A DNA stretch of 64,000 nt from Sinohyriopsis cumingii (lineage: Eukaryota > Mollusca > Bivalvia > Unionida > Unionidae), in assembly GCA_028554795.2 (NCBI GenBank), contig CM068839.1, positions 90,740,182 through 90,804,181 of the forward strand, given 5' to 3'. This document shows, in pieces, positions 42,226-55,021 of this stretch. Numbering within the stretch: position 1 is the stretch's first letter; each line of letters opens with the position of its first letter. The notes beneath the pieces were generated by a model. It was not told the DNA's origin, did not search any database, and saw only the letters and a program-made list of their open reading frames with translations. Made by a program: the position numbers and the translations under genes.

Positions 42226-43721
42226 TGCAATTGTCTATGTATATGTGCTTATGTACATGCTTTTGGATGGATATGTGTTTGTGTTAGTACATATGCATGT
42301 TGGTATCTATGTACTTATGCATGCACGCATCTAATTTTTCTTTGCCCCTCTGAATTTCTGCTTAACACTTAATATATCCGGCTAGCTAGCCATTTATTGA
42401 ACTGCAGCTGGTCAATGCATTTTTGAACTGTTGAATACCTTGCCAAGTTTCAAGACGCAGAACGGTAGCTAACTTTTGTAGATAATACTTCCACTAAAAT
42501 ATCCATCCTCTTGTGTATTCGAAAACAACGAAATCCAGAATTGACAACACTGTCCGCTAAGAATGCTCTATCAGGACCCTATTCTTTGATTGCAGTGACT
42601 TATTCCATTGACGAAGCTATCATTCCTAACTATCATCAAAGGCGGACGCTCTAACCAATAGGTCACCTAAATTTTGGGGGGTCAGTCATCTTAAGGAGTT
42701 TATGAGGTCAGTCATCTTAGATGATTTGTCTCCTTCAAAATTAATACATACTCAATAGATATCGTTATAAATATTTGATAAAAACAAATTTAAAAAATGT
42801 TTTCGTATATTGGTTTTACTATAACTGCATTATTAATAGCAACATTATATAGAGATTTCGTCAAAATAATAGAAATTTGCTAACAATCTATAATTATAAA
42901 GGATGTAGAGAGCACATTAATAGAGAATTGATGAAGTACAGCAGGCAGCTTGGTTTCACTTCACTGGCTTCGTGAATTATCTTTAACGGTGCAAGATCAT
43001 TTACCAGTACATTATATACTGGCAGTACTGAAGTGAATAACAATAGAGATTAGGTTAATTGTACCCATTTGCAGATGCCACAGTCCTGGAATTTGTACGA
43101 ACAGCCCTTTAGCACAAATAACGATGTGTACGGCTGGCACCATATATTGAATTTAGCCACCAACAGTGGCAGTCTCAACTTCTACAAGCTTGTACGACGA
43201 AGACATTAATGTTGAACACCCTTGTGAGTTCTTGTCAACTAGCATTATAAGGCGTCAACAACGTAGAACATACAAGCAGTTCCACTAACTTATCCATCAG
43301 GCATGGGCGGAATTCGCGAATGGAGGCATCACTGCGAAGAGGAGTTAATCTGAGCGTCTTGATAATAATTACAAAATCTTGGATATACTAGTTTAGAAGA
43401 GACGCTGATGCTTTCAATATTTAAGTACTTTTAATTTTACTGTATAGATATAACTAATAAAATTAATTTAACCTAACATGTTTCTGATAATATAATGTTT
43501 ATACGATTGTTAAATTAAATGAGACTTTATAACTATAACGTTGAAGGTCAGTCTTTTTTTTTTTTTGGGGGGGGGCATTCATCCTCGGTATAGGAGGCCA
43601 GTGGTCCTAAGGGGTTTATTATTTACAGGAGATAAGTCTTCCTTTTTATGTCAGTAGTAACGGGAGGGTTGTAAGTCGTTCGGTTGCTGGTGTTTTTTTT
43701 TTTATATAAAAAAACTTCTAT
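42226..43721. other. Host-like DNA without genes
   Basis: No supported gene. Bases 42633-42672 are a minus-strand fragment of the SINE-1 head. A T11-G10 tract lies at about 43554-43575. Confidence 0.5.
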
Positions 43722-44277
43722 AGTAGCTTTAACAATTTGGTCATATCGCTACGATATCTGCAATGTGGAATTATTGTGATGTAAAACACTGTGGAATAAT
43801 GTCGCAGACATGTGGCATCATGTCCCACCTAGTCACATTATCCTGACACCAGACCGACCAGGGTCCCCGAGTGGCCGAGTGGTCTAAAGCGCTCTCGTTA
43901 CGGATCACTGCCATCTCACCTCTGTCTGCGACGGTTCGAGTCTCCAATTCAGCCAATGTGGGTATGTGAGAAAGCTTGCCAGTAGCTTCTCGTAGATCAG
44001 TGGTTCTTTCTGGGGGTTTTCCGGGTTCTTCCTATACCATTAATACTGGCCGCCATGTATAGCATATCGTGTGCTGAAATATGGCGTTAAACCCAACACC
44101 AACAGCAACAACAACCAGACCGACCAGTCCTAGCACTAACCTCTTAATACTGACAGCCTAGCGAGGCAGCTGTGACTACCATTTTTGTAAGTCTTTGGTA
44201 TGACTCGGCCAAGGTTTGAACCAACAACCTCCCGCATCCGAAGCCGACGGTGGTTAATGAGGCCACCGGAGCGATCT
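43722..44277 (-). mobile_element. SINE-1, minus-strand copy split by SINE-2
   Basis: The head (GCTCCGGTGGCCTCATTAACC on the minus strand) is near 44255-44275. The body continues leftward, is interrupted at 43862-44114, and resumes to about 43722. Confidence 0.75.
43862..44114 (+). mobile_element. SINE-2 inserted in SINE-1
   Basis: A tRNA-like head with box A (TGGCCGAGTGGTCTAAAGC) and box B (GGTTCGAGTC), and a body ending in GGCGTTAAACCCAACACC and a (CAA)n tail. It is flanked by a 13-bp duplication, CCAGACCGACCAG, at 43849-43861 and 44115-44127. The long head suggests a class II tRNA ancestor (Leu or Ser type). Confidence 0.8.
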
Positions 44278-45599
44278 TTAGACTGGTTGATAGCTTTTAG
44301 ATCAAGGCCGAGTCTTTGTAGCACTTCAGCAAAAGCTAACATTATTGAACGTTTGCTGAGACAATAACACATTTTCATGGGTTGAAACTTAATAGATAAA
44401 CTCATATGGATACTCTGATAGTTTCGATAGGTTCGACCAAATGTCTACATATAGAAAGAAACGTTGCATTCATTATTTAGATATCCAAACACTCTTTATA
44501 ACAATTAGCAGTATATACAAGATGCAATATTACGATTTACATTCAAACATTATGTGATCTACACCACTATTACATGAAAAATATATTCTTTAAGGTTGTA
44601 TGAGATCTTTCCGAAGAAAGTTTAATGCCTGATTGAACACTAAACAATTATCATCTCGCTATTTAAGTGCACAAAAACAATGCTGAATTAGAAATTTAAA
44701 CAGATTATGACATGTATCGGATGAGTCAGAATAAAATTCACGGGAATATTACATGCAATATGTTATGACTAACCTGCAAAAGTCTCTAATCACGATAAGG
44801 CTGAATACATTACTTGTGCATATGTTTTACCACTAATAATTTACTGACTTAAGTAAAAGTCAAGATAAATTTACGAATATTTGTTTCAGCCTTCGCGTCT
44901 TCTAACTGTAACAGTGTTAACTATTAAAAAGTGAAACTTATACTGTACTGCAATGCCGTGGAGCTTACAACAAATGGATCACTTGCAAATGTACAACGTA
45001 CAATATATCTGTTGAATAGTAAACGTGTATGCTTCGTTTTATAAAATAATAGAGACAAATATAGGGTTACAATTTTACAGTAAAGGAAAGAGTGTTGGAC
45101 AGTATTAGTACATCAGGCAGGAAGCTAGACAACATGAAGCCTAACTACGTTTACAACCTAATCCTTATTTGGGTATCTGGCACGGTGGAGTGACTGTCTT
45201 TCAAGAAGGAGAAACTTGTTCGAGTCGCAACAAAATACCATTTTTGGTAGTGAATCTTTTTTTAAACAAATACCCTCAGTCTCCAACATTATAGATTTAA
45301 TGTTAGAAACCAAGCTTAATTGATTGCTGTGAGTTCACTGACTGGTTCAATCATATAAAACATTTATTTGAAAATATCAAGAATTACCTGACACAAAATT
45401 TGAATTTATGTGAGTGTAAATTGTACATTGGTTTGCAAATGTTTTGTGCGTCTGACCTGTGTGCACGGTTGAGGATATAATCTGGTGTGTACATGCTCTT
45501 TGTCTTCTTAGTAAACTATCAATAGGTTGTTTACATGGGTCTGAGTTCAATGTTTATTTGTTTTTTTCTTCAGAAAATGACAATTGCGACATAGGTCAA
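44278..45599. other. Host-like DNA without genes
   Basis: No supported gene. Confidence 0.5.
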
Positions 45600-45985
45600 A
45601 TGGTGATGTATATAAGGTTAAGAGCAACAAGATTATTTATTTATATTGGTATTTTCAGGTGTGTTCAGATTAAATTTGAGAGGAATCTTTGATTTAAATT
45701 ATTCATTGGAAATACAAAATGCTTCATGAATTTTAAATCACTATGTTAAGATTATTGTGAATTCATTCAAGGACATTCTGGATTGAATCATTGTGATACA
45801 TTAAGATATTTGCACATTCATTACTATAATTCATTTGGATTACTCTATGGCTTTTGACTTGTACTGTCAATTTGTTGTAAATTTACATTTTGTTTTCAGG
45901 AGAAATACATATTATTTATCGAATTTTCAAAATTTCTTGGGTTTTTTCTTCTGTTATTTAGTTTAAGACCAAGGAGTCGTAACTG
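45600..45985 (+). repeat. LTR-like repeat, copy 1
   Basis: Related to 57661-58026 in the same orientation: GAGGAATYWTTKATTTAAATTA, a CATTCAA block, and the end GTTTAARACCAWRGAGTCGTAAC. The GTCGTAAC-type end followed by TGGG is what an LTR and primer-binding site look like. The 5' edge is not defined. Confidence 0.45.
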
Positions 45986-45989
45986 AAAT

Positions 45990-46007
45990 TGGGCGCTCAT
46001 TTTGGAT
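45990..46007 (+). other. Decayed primer-binding site, tRNA-Pro type
   Basis: TGGGCGCTCATTTTGGAT matches the well-known tRNA-Pro primer site at most positions and lies just after the LTR-like end. Confidence 0.4.
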
Positions 46008-46140
46008 AATAATTTCTTTAAAATATTTCAGAGAAGTTAAAATGAAAATTAAATTCACTTTGTTTCGGAATTCGTTTTGTTCATAGCATTTTAATTTAAA
46101 ATCTTTGGAGCATCTTTAATGAAACCAGGAAGCTTTCACA

Positions 46141-46419
46141 ATGTCATCTAAAGTGGTGACTTTAGTATTAAATCCTACCCTAGAAGAGTTCAAATCATTG
46201 AAAAAGGACAAGTTGCTTGAGTTTGCCAAACATTATATATCTGAATTGAAGGCTTCTTTAACGATGCAAGAGGTAAAAATTATTTTGTTTCAATATTTGG
46301 TGGCAAAGAATGTTTGGAATAAAAGTGCTTTGAATTTGATTAGTTGGTTACCAAAGTCGTTTACGCCGCTAGAGTTACTCAAGAGTGAAATGGTTGGGGA
46401 CTCTCAAGCACGGCTATGA
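46141..46419 (+). pseudogene. SAP-like Gag N-terminus of an LTR retrotransposon relic
   Basis: A 92-residue frame with a helical KSLKKDKLLEFAKHY...EVKIILFQYLV pattern, similar to the SAP-like helix pair at the start of many gypsy-type Gag proteins (a Leu-rich helix, then a basic linker, then a second helix). It lies about 150 bp after the LTR and primer-site-like sequences, as a gag gene should. It stops early and no pol domains follow, so it is a 5' fragment. Confidence 0.4.
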
Positions 46420-47074
46420 TGGAGGACATGTAGCGGTCATGCGTCGAATTGGACATGGAGGTCTTTTGAAATAGTCGGTATGTCTACAAGGTGTCCGCCA
46501 GCTACTTTGGCATCTTCTTGGGCATGGGAGAGTGAGTGTACTCCATACTTTAAACGGTTTGACCATTTGGATTGTTATTAACGGATCACTCACTCATGAC
46601 TTCATGGGATTAGCAAAGCTGCACTCGTGGGTCTTTGTTCCCATCCGCCGTCCATTTATTCCCCATGAGTTTGACGGCACTTTAGCAACCCGAAATAAAA
46701 AGAGCTTCTCGCATTGACGGCGGCTGAAATCTTTTTGTTCTGCTATATATGGTGAAGACCGGCCCTGTTCGAGTCGACAGAGGCCATAATATCCTGCAAT
46801 AAACAGGCCAAAGTACGAGTGTCTGAGGATAAAAAAACTGAAAGAAATTAATCGTATTATCATAGGCAAATTAACAGATAGTAGTGAAGATGCATGCAAG
46901 CGCATGAAGCGTCTTCTTGTACGCGCATATCTCAAAATCGAATCGCTGGATGGTTATGACAAGTCTCCTCTCGTGGATGTCATTTCCTGCTTTGACGGCT
47001 CGCAGACGCAGTACATGCATCTCCGGGCTTCGATACTATTAAGATATTATCTTTATTGACATACAGTACTATAA
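46420..47074. other. Decayed sequence between two relics
   Basis: Less AT-rich than its surroundings with short open frames on both strands, none recognised. It is probably decayed element DNA. Confidence 0.35.
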
Positions 47075-48100
47075 ATGTTTTCTTGTTCACCGAGCATGGC
47101 AGTGCGTGAGGCGATGGATTATATTTACATCAAGCCAAAGTACCTGTCCCATGTTGAGTATATGCAAAGGAAGATCCCATTATCTACAAATGCGTTGCTT
47201 TTGTATGCAAAGTCCATGACAGTATGCATAACAAAGCAACATACTATTTATGTGGGCAGTGGCATTTTAAGGATGAGAAGCACCTGGCCCTCAATGATAC
47301 TCCAACATATATGCCCAACCGAGTATTGTGGATCGTTTTCCGGAGCAAAGCAGTCGGTAAATTGAATAGTCCCATGGACGATGATCCGTTGGCAACCCTC
47401 TGCCGTTCCACATAAACAATGGAGGATGCTCTGGCAAGACGATACACGCAATCGCCATTTTGTGCATGCAACCAGCATGTTTTTATTTCGACCCACAGAG
47501 AGGCAGATAGTAATCGGCGTCAAATCCGCACACTAACTGAGCACAGCTTCCAATTTTGGAATGGCAAGAATAAGTGGACATCAGAACGTATTGGTCAAAA
47601 ATATACCCGGCTGGTTATTTTTTGGGATAAGATCTGCACAGACCCACGTCACGTTATTGAGACCTTTTACGATTGACTAGAGGTGCTAGGAATTCAAATG
47701 ATCTTCTGTCGTGACGAAGGCCAACTACAGCCTATAGCAGGAGAGTTGCCACGTTACTGGTTGATCGAGTACATTAAGCACTACCAAGAGGTTGTGAAAG
47801 ACTATCGAGCCATGTATACTTCTCTTAGAGTCCCAAACAAGAAAAGATGTTTATCTGGCAGGGTAAATTGCCGTGAGACAAGCAAGGCTCCTCACAACTG
47901 TCATGGCTATGGTTCCTTTCTAGAGCACTGGAACGTAGAATACATTTCTTGATTTTCCTCACAGCGAGCCAAGTACCTCTTATTTGAAAGAAACGAAACA
48001 ATACTTTCCAGACAAACCAGTTCTATTAATGCATTACTAACAGGTAAGCAGGAGCTAAATATTCTTGTCCCGGGACAAACGATCAGCGATAACTTGTGTT
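47075..48100 (+). pseudogene. Fossil SF1-helicase-like protein
   Basis: Open stretches broken by stops read, in order, an upstream region, then WTSERIGQKYTRLVIFWDKICTDP (about 47567-47645), then after a stop near 47675 a segment with IFCRDEGQLQPIAGELPRYW (about 47701-47760), then KYLLFERNE. The pattern VIxWDEICT...CGDxGQxxPxxGExP is a helicase Walker B region (D-E) followed by motif III, as I recall from helicases of some mobile elements and large DNA viruses. The DE is changed to DK here. A P-loop was not found. It is inactive and old. Confidence 0.4.
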
Positions 48101-48391
48101 TATCAAGACTGTGAGAGCGAATATATTGACAATGCAATTGCTATGGATATATAACAGGAGGCTTAACATAATATAATCCAGAAAGACATTAACCTTCGGC
48201 GACTATCATATTGTTAAGTCGACGTTGCGCCACAGGTGGAGAAGGTCAATAATGGCGTTTACCGTGCAAGAAAACCGCAAAACTGTAAAGACGAAACTTT
48301 GCACTTTTAAACAGGAAGACAAGGACCGTCATCACTTTGTAATTGGTGTAGACCTGCTCTATGTCGCCTTAAATAACAACAGTACATCCTC

Positions 48392-48613
48392 TGTGGTGCC
48401 TGCAACATTGATATGAACTGCGCATACGAGAAAAAGCACACTCAGCAGTTCAATTTAGATAGCATGGACCTCTCCCGTGAACACTCGAGAGCCAATATGA
48501 GATTAACCTGTCTGAAGTGCGACCACACAATAGAGGGAGCGCCACTTTGTTCCGCGGGCCCACTGGGCAGGCAAGATATTGTTTTTCACCTCAGCAAGGG
48601 GAATCTTGACTGA
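48392..48613 (+). pseudogene. HNH/treble-clef-like fossil fragment
   Basis: The frame from 48392 shows CGACNID, then QFNLDSMDLSREHSRANMRL, then TCLKCD. Two CxxC pairs enclosing a D...H...N core fit HNH-type or related zinc modules attached to helicases. It is part of the same decayed element as the helicase fossil. Confidence 0.4.
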
Positions 48614-49352
48614 GAGCCCGATCTGGCTGCATTTGTGAATAACAGGGCAAAACATGCAGCTCTTAGCGCGCAGATGTGCTTAGGCCCTGTATCATCGGTG
48701 GCCAGCATATACTATTTTGTGGTGAGCCGGTCTTAGTGACCGCACCCTCAAGTCTGTAGACAATACCGACCACAGTAGGTTAGTGTCTCGTTGTTGCCTC
48801 CCTTTAAATTCATCCGGTGCATATAGGTACTGCACTATAGTATTTGAGGGCAGGCGTTGCTATTCCAGACCAACCAACCGCGTTTCTAATGTTGCAGATG
48901 TAGCCAGCACAGCAGTTTATCGAATGTCGTCAATAGGACTCTTGCCTTTAACCCATGTGATATCGCTCTTTAGGGCCGCCACAACGGTTGGCTGCCAACT
49001 AACCCACTCAGTGACACGCGCACATGTTATCGTTTTGATGGCGAGAGCAACATTTCCTGGGCATACTGGAATCCAAAGAGTCGTTCGGCCAGAGTATGTA
49101 CAAGCCACAGATCAATGCTTTGCACGCGATGATGCTGACATAACTCTACGTTACATACAAGTTATGCTTAGCGAAGAGGTGCTCCACAGAATCCATAAAA
49201 TCCTGGTGTTCACCTGTAGCACACTGGGCAAGTTTAGCACTGCCCTCTTGTCGATAGTGGTTGCTATACCACTTGCCCTTTATTCACTCTTACAAACACT
49301 TTTGGGTCAATTAACAGCTATGGTACTTGTGCTCTGTCATTATCAAATATAG
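48614..49352 (+). other. Open stretch, product unrecognised
   Basis: A frame is open from 48783 to 49352 (GTG start only), Cys/Val/Thr-rich, with no family I know. It may be the tail of the same fossil element or chance. Confidence 0.25.
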
Positions 49353-52339
49353 CTGAAGACAATACCTACGCAAGCTTTCGCGTTACTATTTTTACCATCT
49401 CACAGGTATGCAAACAGTGAATGTTGATTAATCCTCTGTTTGGACTGGTAGCTTGAGAATACATGATCATCACTTGCTGCGTTACCCGTATAAAACTCAG
49501 GAAGATTTTGGTCATCCTAGGATGGTAAAACTTTTCAGCTGATAATGGCAACAAACAATTTCTCGATTTGTAACTTCCGGATAATTACCCCGAGGACATT
49601 ACAACATAAATACGATAGGAACGTAATTCAGGTAGCCGTTTCTCGAATGTCTGGCCTATAAAATGGTGACAGTTCGAGCAAACCTTAACTGAAAATGTAT
49701 TCTCAATCTTAAATCGCCAGCATCAATTTTGCACCGAAAGAGATTATTATGACCAAGCATCCACATAGCACCTAATGCCCCAGCGTTTGTCAACATCAGC
49801 TTTATCTCCACCTTAAAAATAGCATAGATGGGAGTATTCTTGATTGGAAAACGGAAAACTGCTATAGGTCGCCTAAGGAAAGCACAGTGACAAAGACTAC
49901 GTGAAGGAAGCTTTCAATACGTAATTTAGATGAAAAGACAACAACGTTTGTTAATATATTGGAGTGCACAACAAGCGTATGGCAACGGCATTGAATACAA
50001 ACCACTGACACTAGACTATATGTGCGTCCTTGGGATTGGCAAACACCGGTTCAGATTAGGGTGGAAAAAAGATGCAAACCACACTGACATCAAATAATGG
50101 AGTCATTCAGAAAATCCTCTAAGCCAACACGCGAGCAGCTAAGATTATTTGCGCTTTCATTGTCTGAATAACAACCGAAATTATTGACCTGGGGAATATT
50201 GATTGCTACTTCAATTATAATGTGGCATTTGTAGAAAAGCCCTGGGTTACAACCTCTCTTGAGGGCTATGTAGGACGCTTTATCACTCATCTCTTCGGCA
50301 GAAAAGCAAATGTGTTCCAAAAAGACGCAATTTACTGTATCAAAGTCATCGGCCAGAAAAGAAAAGGTAAAAACTGTTGGTGAACCTACGAACAAAGGGC
50401 AAGGTATGTTTGGCTCTAAATTAGATTGATGGTGGTTGTGTTGATGACCTTGTTGTTACCAGATCTAATAAACTGACAACGTCTCTGAAATTAGCGGCGT
50501 CGTGCCAGTAAGCAACGGTGAAGGTTATGTGTGTGCCTGATGGACAGTTAACACACAACCCTCCAGATTATTTAAACTTTAATATCATGCTGATTCCACA
50601 GGTATTATAATTTCGATATACCCCAACGTTCCAAGACACAAAGATTTAAAATCATCTACGAGGCTAAGGCCTAGCCACAAGCAGATCCATGACAGCGGCG
50701 TGTTCCATAAAAAGTGCGCAAAATAACGCGGTGAGTGGTGTTTACAACATAATGATATCTGTTTCTCTGAGCACCGGTGTGGTTGGGATTGGACTATTAT
50801 CAACAATCGTTGAAATCATAACTGTGATTGCCCTTAATTTCACTGTTATCTGAATTATTTTGGTCAAAGGTTTATCGACGTGCGTCATGGGTCGAATTTA
50901 TGCTCAACACAATCTAAGGCGCTACACGACAAGGCCACCACCAAAGATTATTGATATTTTCCCGTTCATATAATTTGAGCATAGGCATTCTTATTATTCT
51001 GATTAGCCAACTGATTTTGAAGCCATTATAACACTTTTAGAATTTATTTAATACATTTACTTTTGTGGTCGGTGAACGTTTCTTGCAAATATTGTGAGCA
51101 TAGCTGAATAAAAGCAGAAAATAAAGAGAAAACTTATTCGGTAGGCATGTGTCTACCGATGTTCAGATGACATGGTTAGACTTTCAGACCAATTTGACAA
51201 TGTTTCAAATATTTTTTATCAATTTAAGAGCTCTGTTGAACTCTACATTTTATATTATTGGTACATATAATTTGTCAACGCTAATCTGGTAGAATCTTTG
51301 CAAGAACTTTTGATGACTATTATCTACAGTTGATATTCAGTTGTGGTTAGCGACCTTTGATGAGCTTTGTTTAGCAAATATTTCAATATTCAGTAGTTCT
51401 TTTTGATAAGGCTAATTAAACTCATAATTACTTTTGGTTTCTGCGAATATAACAAGCGTCCCTCGAAAGGAAATGACCGACATGAATTTCTTGAAAATCA
51501 AAGATCAGACCGTTTCTTCATTTCAACTGCTTAGTGTTGCAATCAGCTCTGATATATTTTCTCTATAATGATATTGTACGCAAGATCGGAACCATTTTTA
51601 TCTAGGACCAATTACATATCATTATAAGCGTTTTGGTAAAATCTCATGTATGTTTATATATTCATTCAGAAGGAGTAGTGATAATAATATCTGGCAAGAT
51701 GTTGGATGTATTGAATGTCAGATAGGTATTCTTTTATCTACGATCACTTATGCACCGGAAGACGTCCTCTGGTAAATGGAACTTGTTGATATGAATTCCG
51801 TTTGAGCATTATATTTATTTTCTTTCTTAATATCACATAAAATATAATTGTAACTTTTCTCGTCTGCTTAGTTGTACCGTGTTGAAATACATGAAAAAAA
51901 AAGCTAAATAATTTTTTAATGTAGATATCTTGTTTTTAAAAAGAAATATACATATATGCCATATTAAAGGGACTCTGACTAAATTAAGAATTTTGGCTTT
52001 CAGGTTGTGAACATAAAAGTTTAAAATTTCAATTTCTCTGCAGATATTCTTTTGCTTTTGCTTTGTCTGGCCGGATAAGTGTTGATGTTTCTTTATGCTC
52101 TTGTGGAGTGGAGGAGTAAGCAATGCCATCGTCATGAATATGAAGCAAATTTAGAGTCTGGGCGCTGTAGGAGGTCTATTTTTGTTTGAATTAATAGATT
52201 GTGTTTCTTGGTTTCATCAAGGCTTCTTCGGACTCTCTGTATGAGTACATTTTAGAGAATTATTTTCGAATGACAAGGCGCAATTGTTTGAAGAATGCAA
52301 TCTTCGGTTGACCATCTGTTTAAAGATGGATGTCACATT
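49353..52339. other. Probable decayed element DNA, no gene
   Basis: Short open frames only, on both strands. If the Polinton relic at 52340-53310 was once longer, its capsid gene would have lain here; I could not recognise it. Confidence 0.4.
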
Positions 52340-52990
52340 AAAAAAGGCTGATGTACTTACAGGATAATGAGGATGTACAAAATCTCGGTGTACGCATCCT
52401 CCTTAACGTAAGCAGGTTTGGTAGACTACACTTTGAATGAACAATTCTCAGCGACGTCATACTCGGTGACATCAGAGTACACAAACATAAACTTCCGTTT
52501 TTCGTTTCACTCGATAGGGTTGTGAAAATACTTGTAGCATGGATCGTTGTTTCATATGTATTTTTACTTTGCTATGTTAGTGTTCCCATTCAGAATCTCA
52601 CACAAACTGGGAGAAAATATCACGACATTTTAGCGACGGAAAACTCTTTTTAAAGACGATGATTTGCTAAACTGACCATCAAAAATAACTAAAGCCGTTT
52701 TAATGAGATGTTGAGATTAAAATCAAATCCTCCAGCAATCCTCATAGAATATCTATTCAAATGAGGATTAGCTGAGATGTACATTTGTCCAAACGTTCTT
52801 GATCTTGTTCGTTGAATGCTTCGCCAAAGAAGGTGGTTCGATTTATAGCCACATTCGTGACTTGAGTAGGATAAATGATTTCTGTCAACGTCATTTCCCA
52901 ATGATCTCTCATATCTAATTGTTTAGATTGTAGTGCTTTGGCTGTGAAACAAGATAACGTGATGTTGGGAAACACATCCATAAAACTGTT
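52340..52990 (-). pseudogene. Polinton penton-type capsid protein relic
   Basis: On the minus strand, VFPNITLSCFTAKALQ and DHWEMTLTEIIYPTQVTN (from 52981 down) match the penton at 29532 (VFPNNTLCCYTAKLPQ, HWEVALVEMIHSTQIQN). Later frames give RIAGGFDF, for the IPAGFYF motif, and FVYSDVTEYDVAE (about 52450-52500), the conserved near-C-terminal segment. Several frameshifts and stops make it a fossil, much older than the element at the left of the window. Confidence 0.65.
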
Positions 52991-53058
52991 TAAAAAATTG
53001 ATTATTCATAGTTCGATGGTTCGAGTCTACGTGAATAACTCTGTGCTAGAGGATTATT

Positions 53059-53310
53059 TTACAAAGATGATTCCAGAAGAGGGTAGCTGTCGTGATTAGA
53101 AGTGGCTTGATAACTGTGATTGCTGAAGCAACCGTTACTTTTGATATATTTCAAACAGGGACTGGTTAGATGATAACCAATAAAACAGCTGAGTAGAATA
53201 GCTATATGTGTTGCAAGGTCGGAGTTCCAACATCTGCTCAGTACAGCACACATATTTTGCTGTGAAGACGATTTCATTTTTAGGGACACATTTTGCACAC
53301 AACAAAACAT
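53059..53310 (-). pseudogene. Polinton two-TM membrane protein relic
   Basis: Minus-strand frame of 83 residues. AILLSCFIGYHLTSPCLKYI corresponds to TILLSSCIGYLLPNPSLKFS in the gene at 29122. It lies just upstream of the penton relic in the same orientation, keeping the gene order of the outer Polinton. Confidence 0.6.
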
Positions 53311-54971
53311 TATTAATTTTGTAGTTCCTGAAAAGATGAACTCTGAGAAGTATATTTAGCTATGTTTAAAGGCATATTGGTAACATCTACTTTTTTCATA
53401 GCTGATGTTGTCTTGATGCTGCAATACACGAATCGAAACTTAGTGGATATCCTTTACAAAGAACTTTCACATAATGGAGTCGCTTATATTTAATTTTATG
53501 TGGTATGGGACTGATATCAGCGTTTGATGGTCTTATCGCGCAGATTCTGTATACTCAAGGCAAAACCTGTATATATTTAGAAGCGTGTCTATCTATCTTC
53601 TATCAATTAGCTATTCTTTGTTGCTTCCTATATTCATGGACGTGATGGTTGCTACTGTCAACATATTTAGGAATCCAATGAATAATATTTCCTATGTGGA
53701 AACAAGATTAACACTTCTCAAATCCAACGTAATTTGAGTTTGTCACAAAACAAAAAACAGTTGACACTCACAGAAACAATTTTCACTCACAAAAACAAGC
53801 GACTTCACAATATGCACGCATGTCTCCGTGTTCCAGGGATTATAAAATTCAAATAATTCTTGTAATTCAGTTTTTGAAAAAATTAATTTGGCAGTCAGAT
53901 ATGTATGAAATTTAATATACCCAGGAAGTATAAGAAAGCTTAACAAGTAAAAAACATTGATTTACTTTAAATATTAAATATCGTGGCATGTGTTATTTAG
54001 CCTTCGTATCTACTACTGCTTTAATTTTAATATTAACCAGTCATAGTTCACATTTGGCTCAACTATTTAGTTAGTGACTTTCTTTTTTTCAGTAAACTGT
54101 GCCACAACATTAATTCAACATCAATATTTTATTCCTCTCAACTGCTTTTAATTGAAAACAAACAACATACGACACGTACTACTTTTGATAGGTTCCTTGT
54201 TACTCCACCTCTGCATAATTATTGTTAGGCCATTGCTAGTCGATGTCATGTTGTAGATAATGTTTTTGAGGTTGATTATAGACATTTGTTACAAAACACT
54301 AGTGCAATATGCATTGTTCCCCTGTTAACAAAAACAATGGCTACGTGCTAGCAGTATCAAAATTGGATAAAACTGAAAAAATCATTGTATTTCAGAAAAA
54401 TATATTAAGATCATTACTATCATGTATGTACTGAAAATTCTTATATGCCTTGTTTGCCTGAGTTAGTGATTTTATTTCATAATTGTGCTAATGTTTCACA
54501 ATTAAAAGTCCAAAAGACAGGAACATTTAAAATACGAATGAATAGTGTAAAATTTCTTATCTGGCCACCTACATTCAGAGCAGAACTATTTCGGTCAAAT
54601 TGATCTGTGATAATAGAGTGATAGATAACAAAATCGTACTGTCAAATATGAACAAAACGTTTTGAAAATATATATGGATTGAAATATGCCTTCCAAGTTT
54701 CAGTTGTACTAATTTCTCTAGGTCGCTTCCCTATGTAGTTTATGATGAAGATCTTAACCTTTAGGTACCTTGCATCTGTGATAAGATAAAATCATATCTT
54801 TTTAGGGTCAAAAGGTCAACGTTCAATGTCCCTGACGCCCCTTGTTCATATGCGATGTACAGTAAGTCTTCATAACACTGAGGCGTTCGGTCGGTCTAAA
54901 AGAGCAACACCTGCCTTCAAATACCTAGGTGCGATATCATATCTGCCGGCAGAGATGGAAATAATGCCACT

Positions 54972-54978
<7 letters not shown>
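53311..54978. other. Host-like DNA without genes
   Basis: No supported gene. Confidence 0.5.

Positions 54979-55018
<40 letters not shown>
54979..55018. repeat. (GT)n microsatellite
   Basis: About 20 GT units. Confidence 0.95.

Positions 55019-55021
<3 letters not shown>

Noticed and set aside
41983-42372. Three overlapping open frames of Met-Tyr-Val-Cys repeats
   Set aside because: They are translations of a TGTA/TGTC microsatellite in every frame.
48783-49352. 189-residue frame as a host gene
   Set aside because: It has no ATG, no recognisable domain, and lies in a decayed element region.
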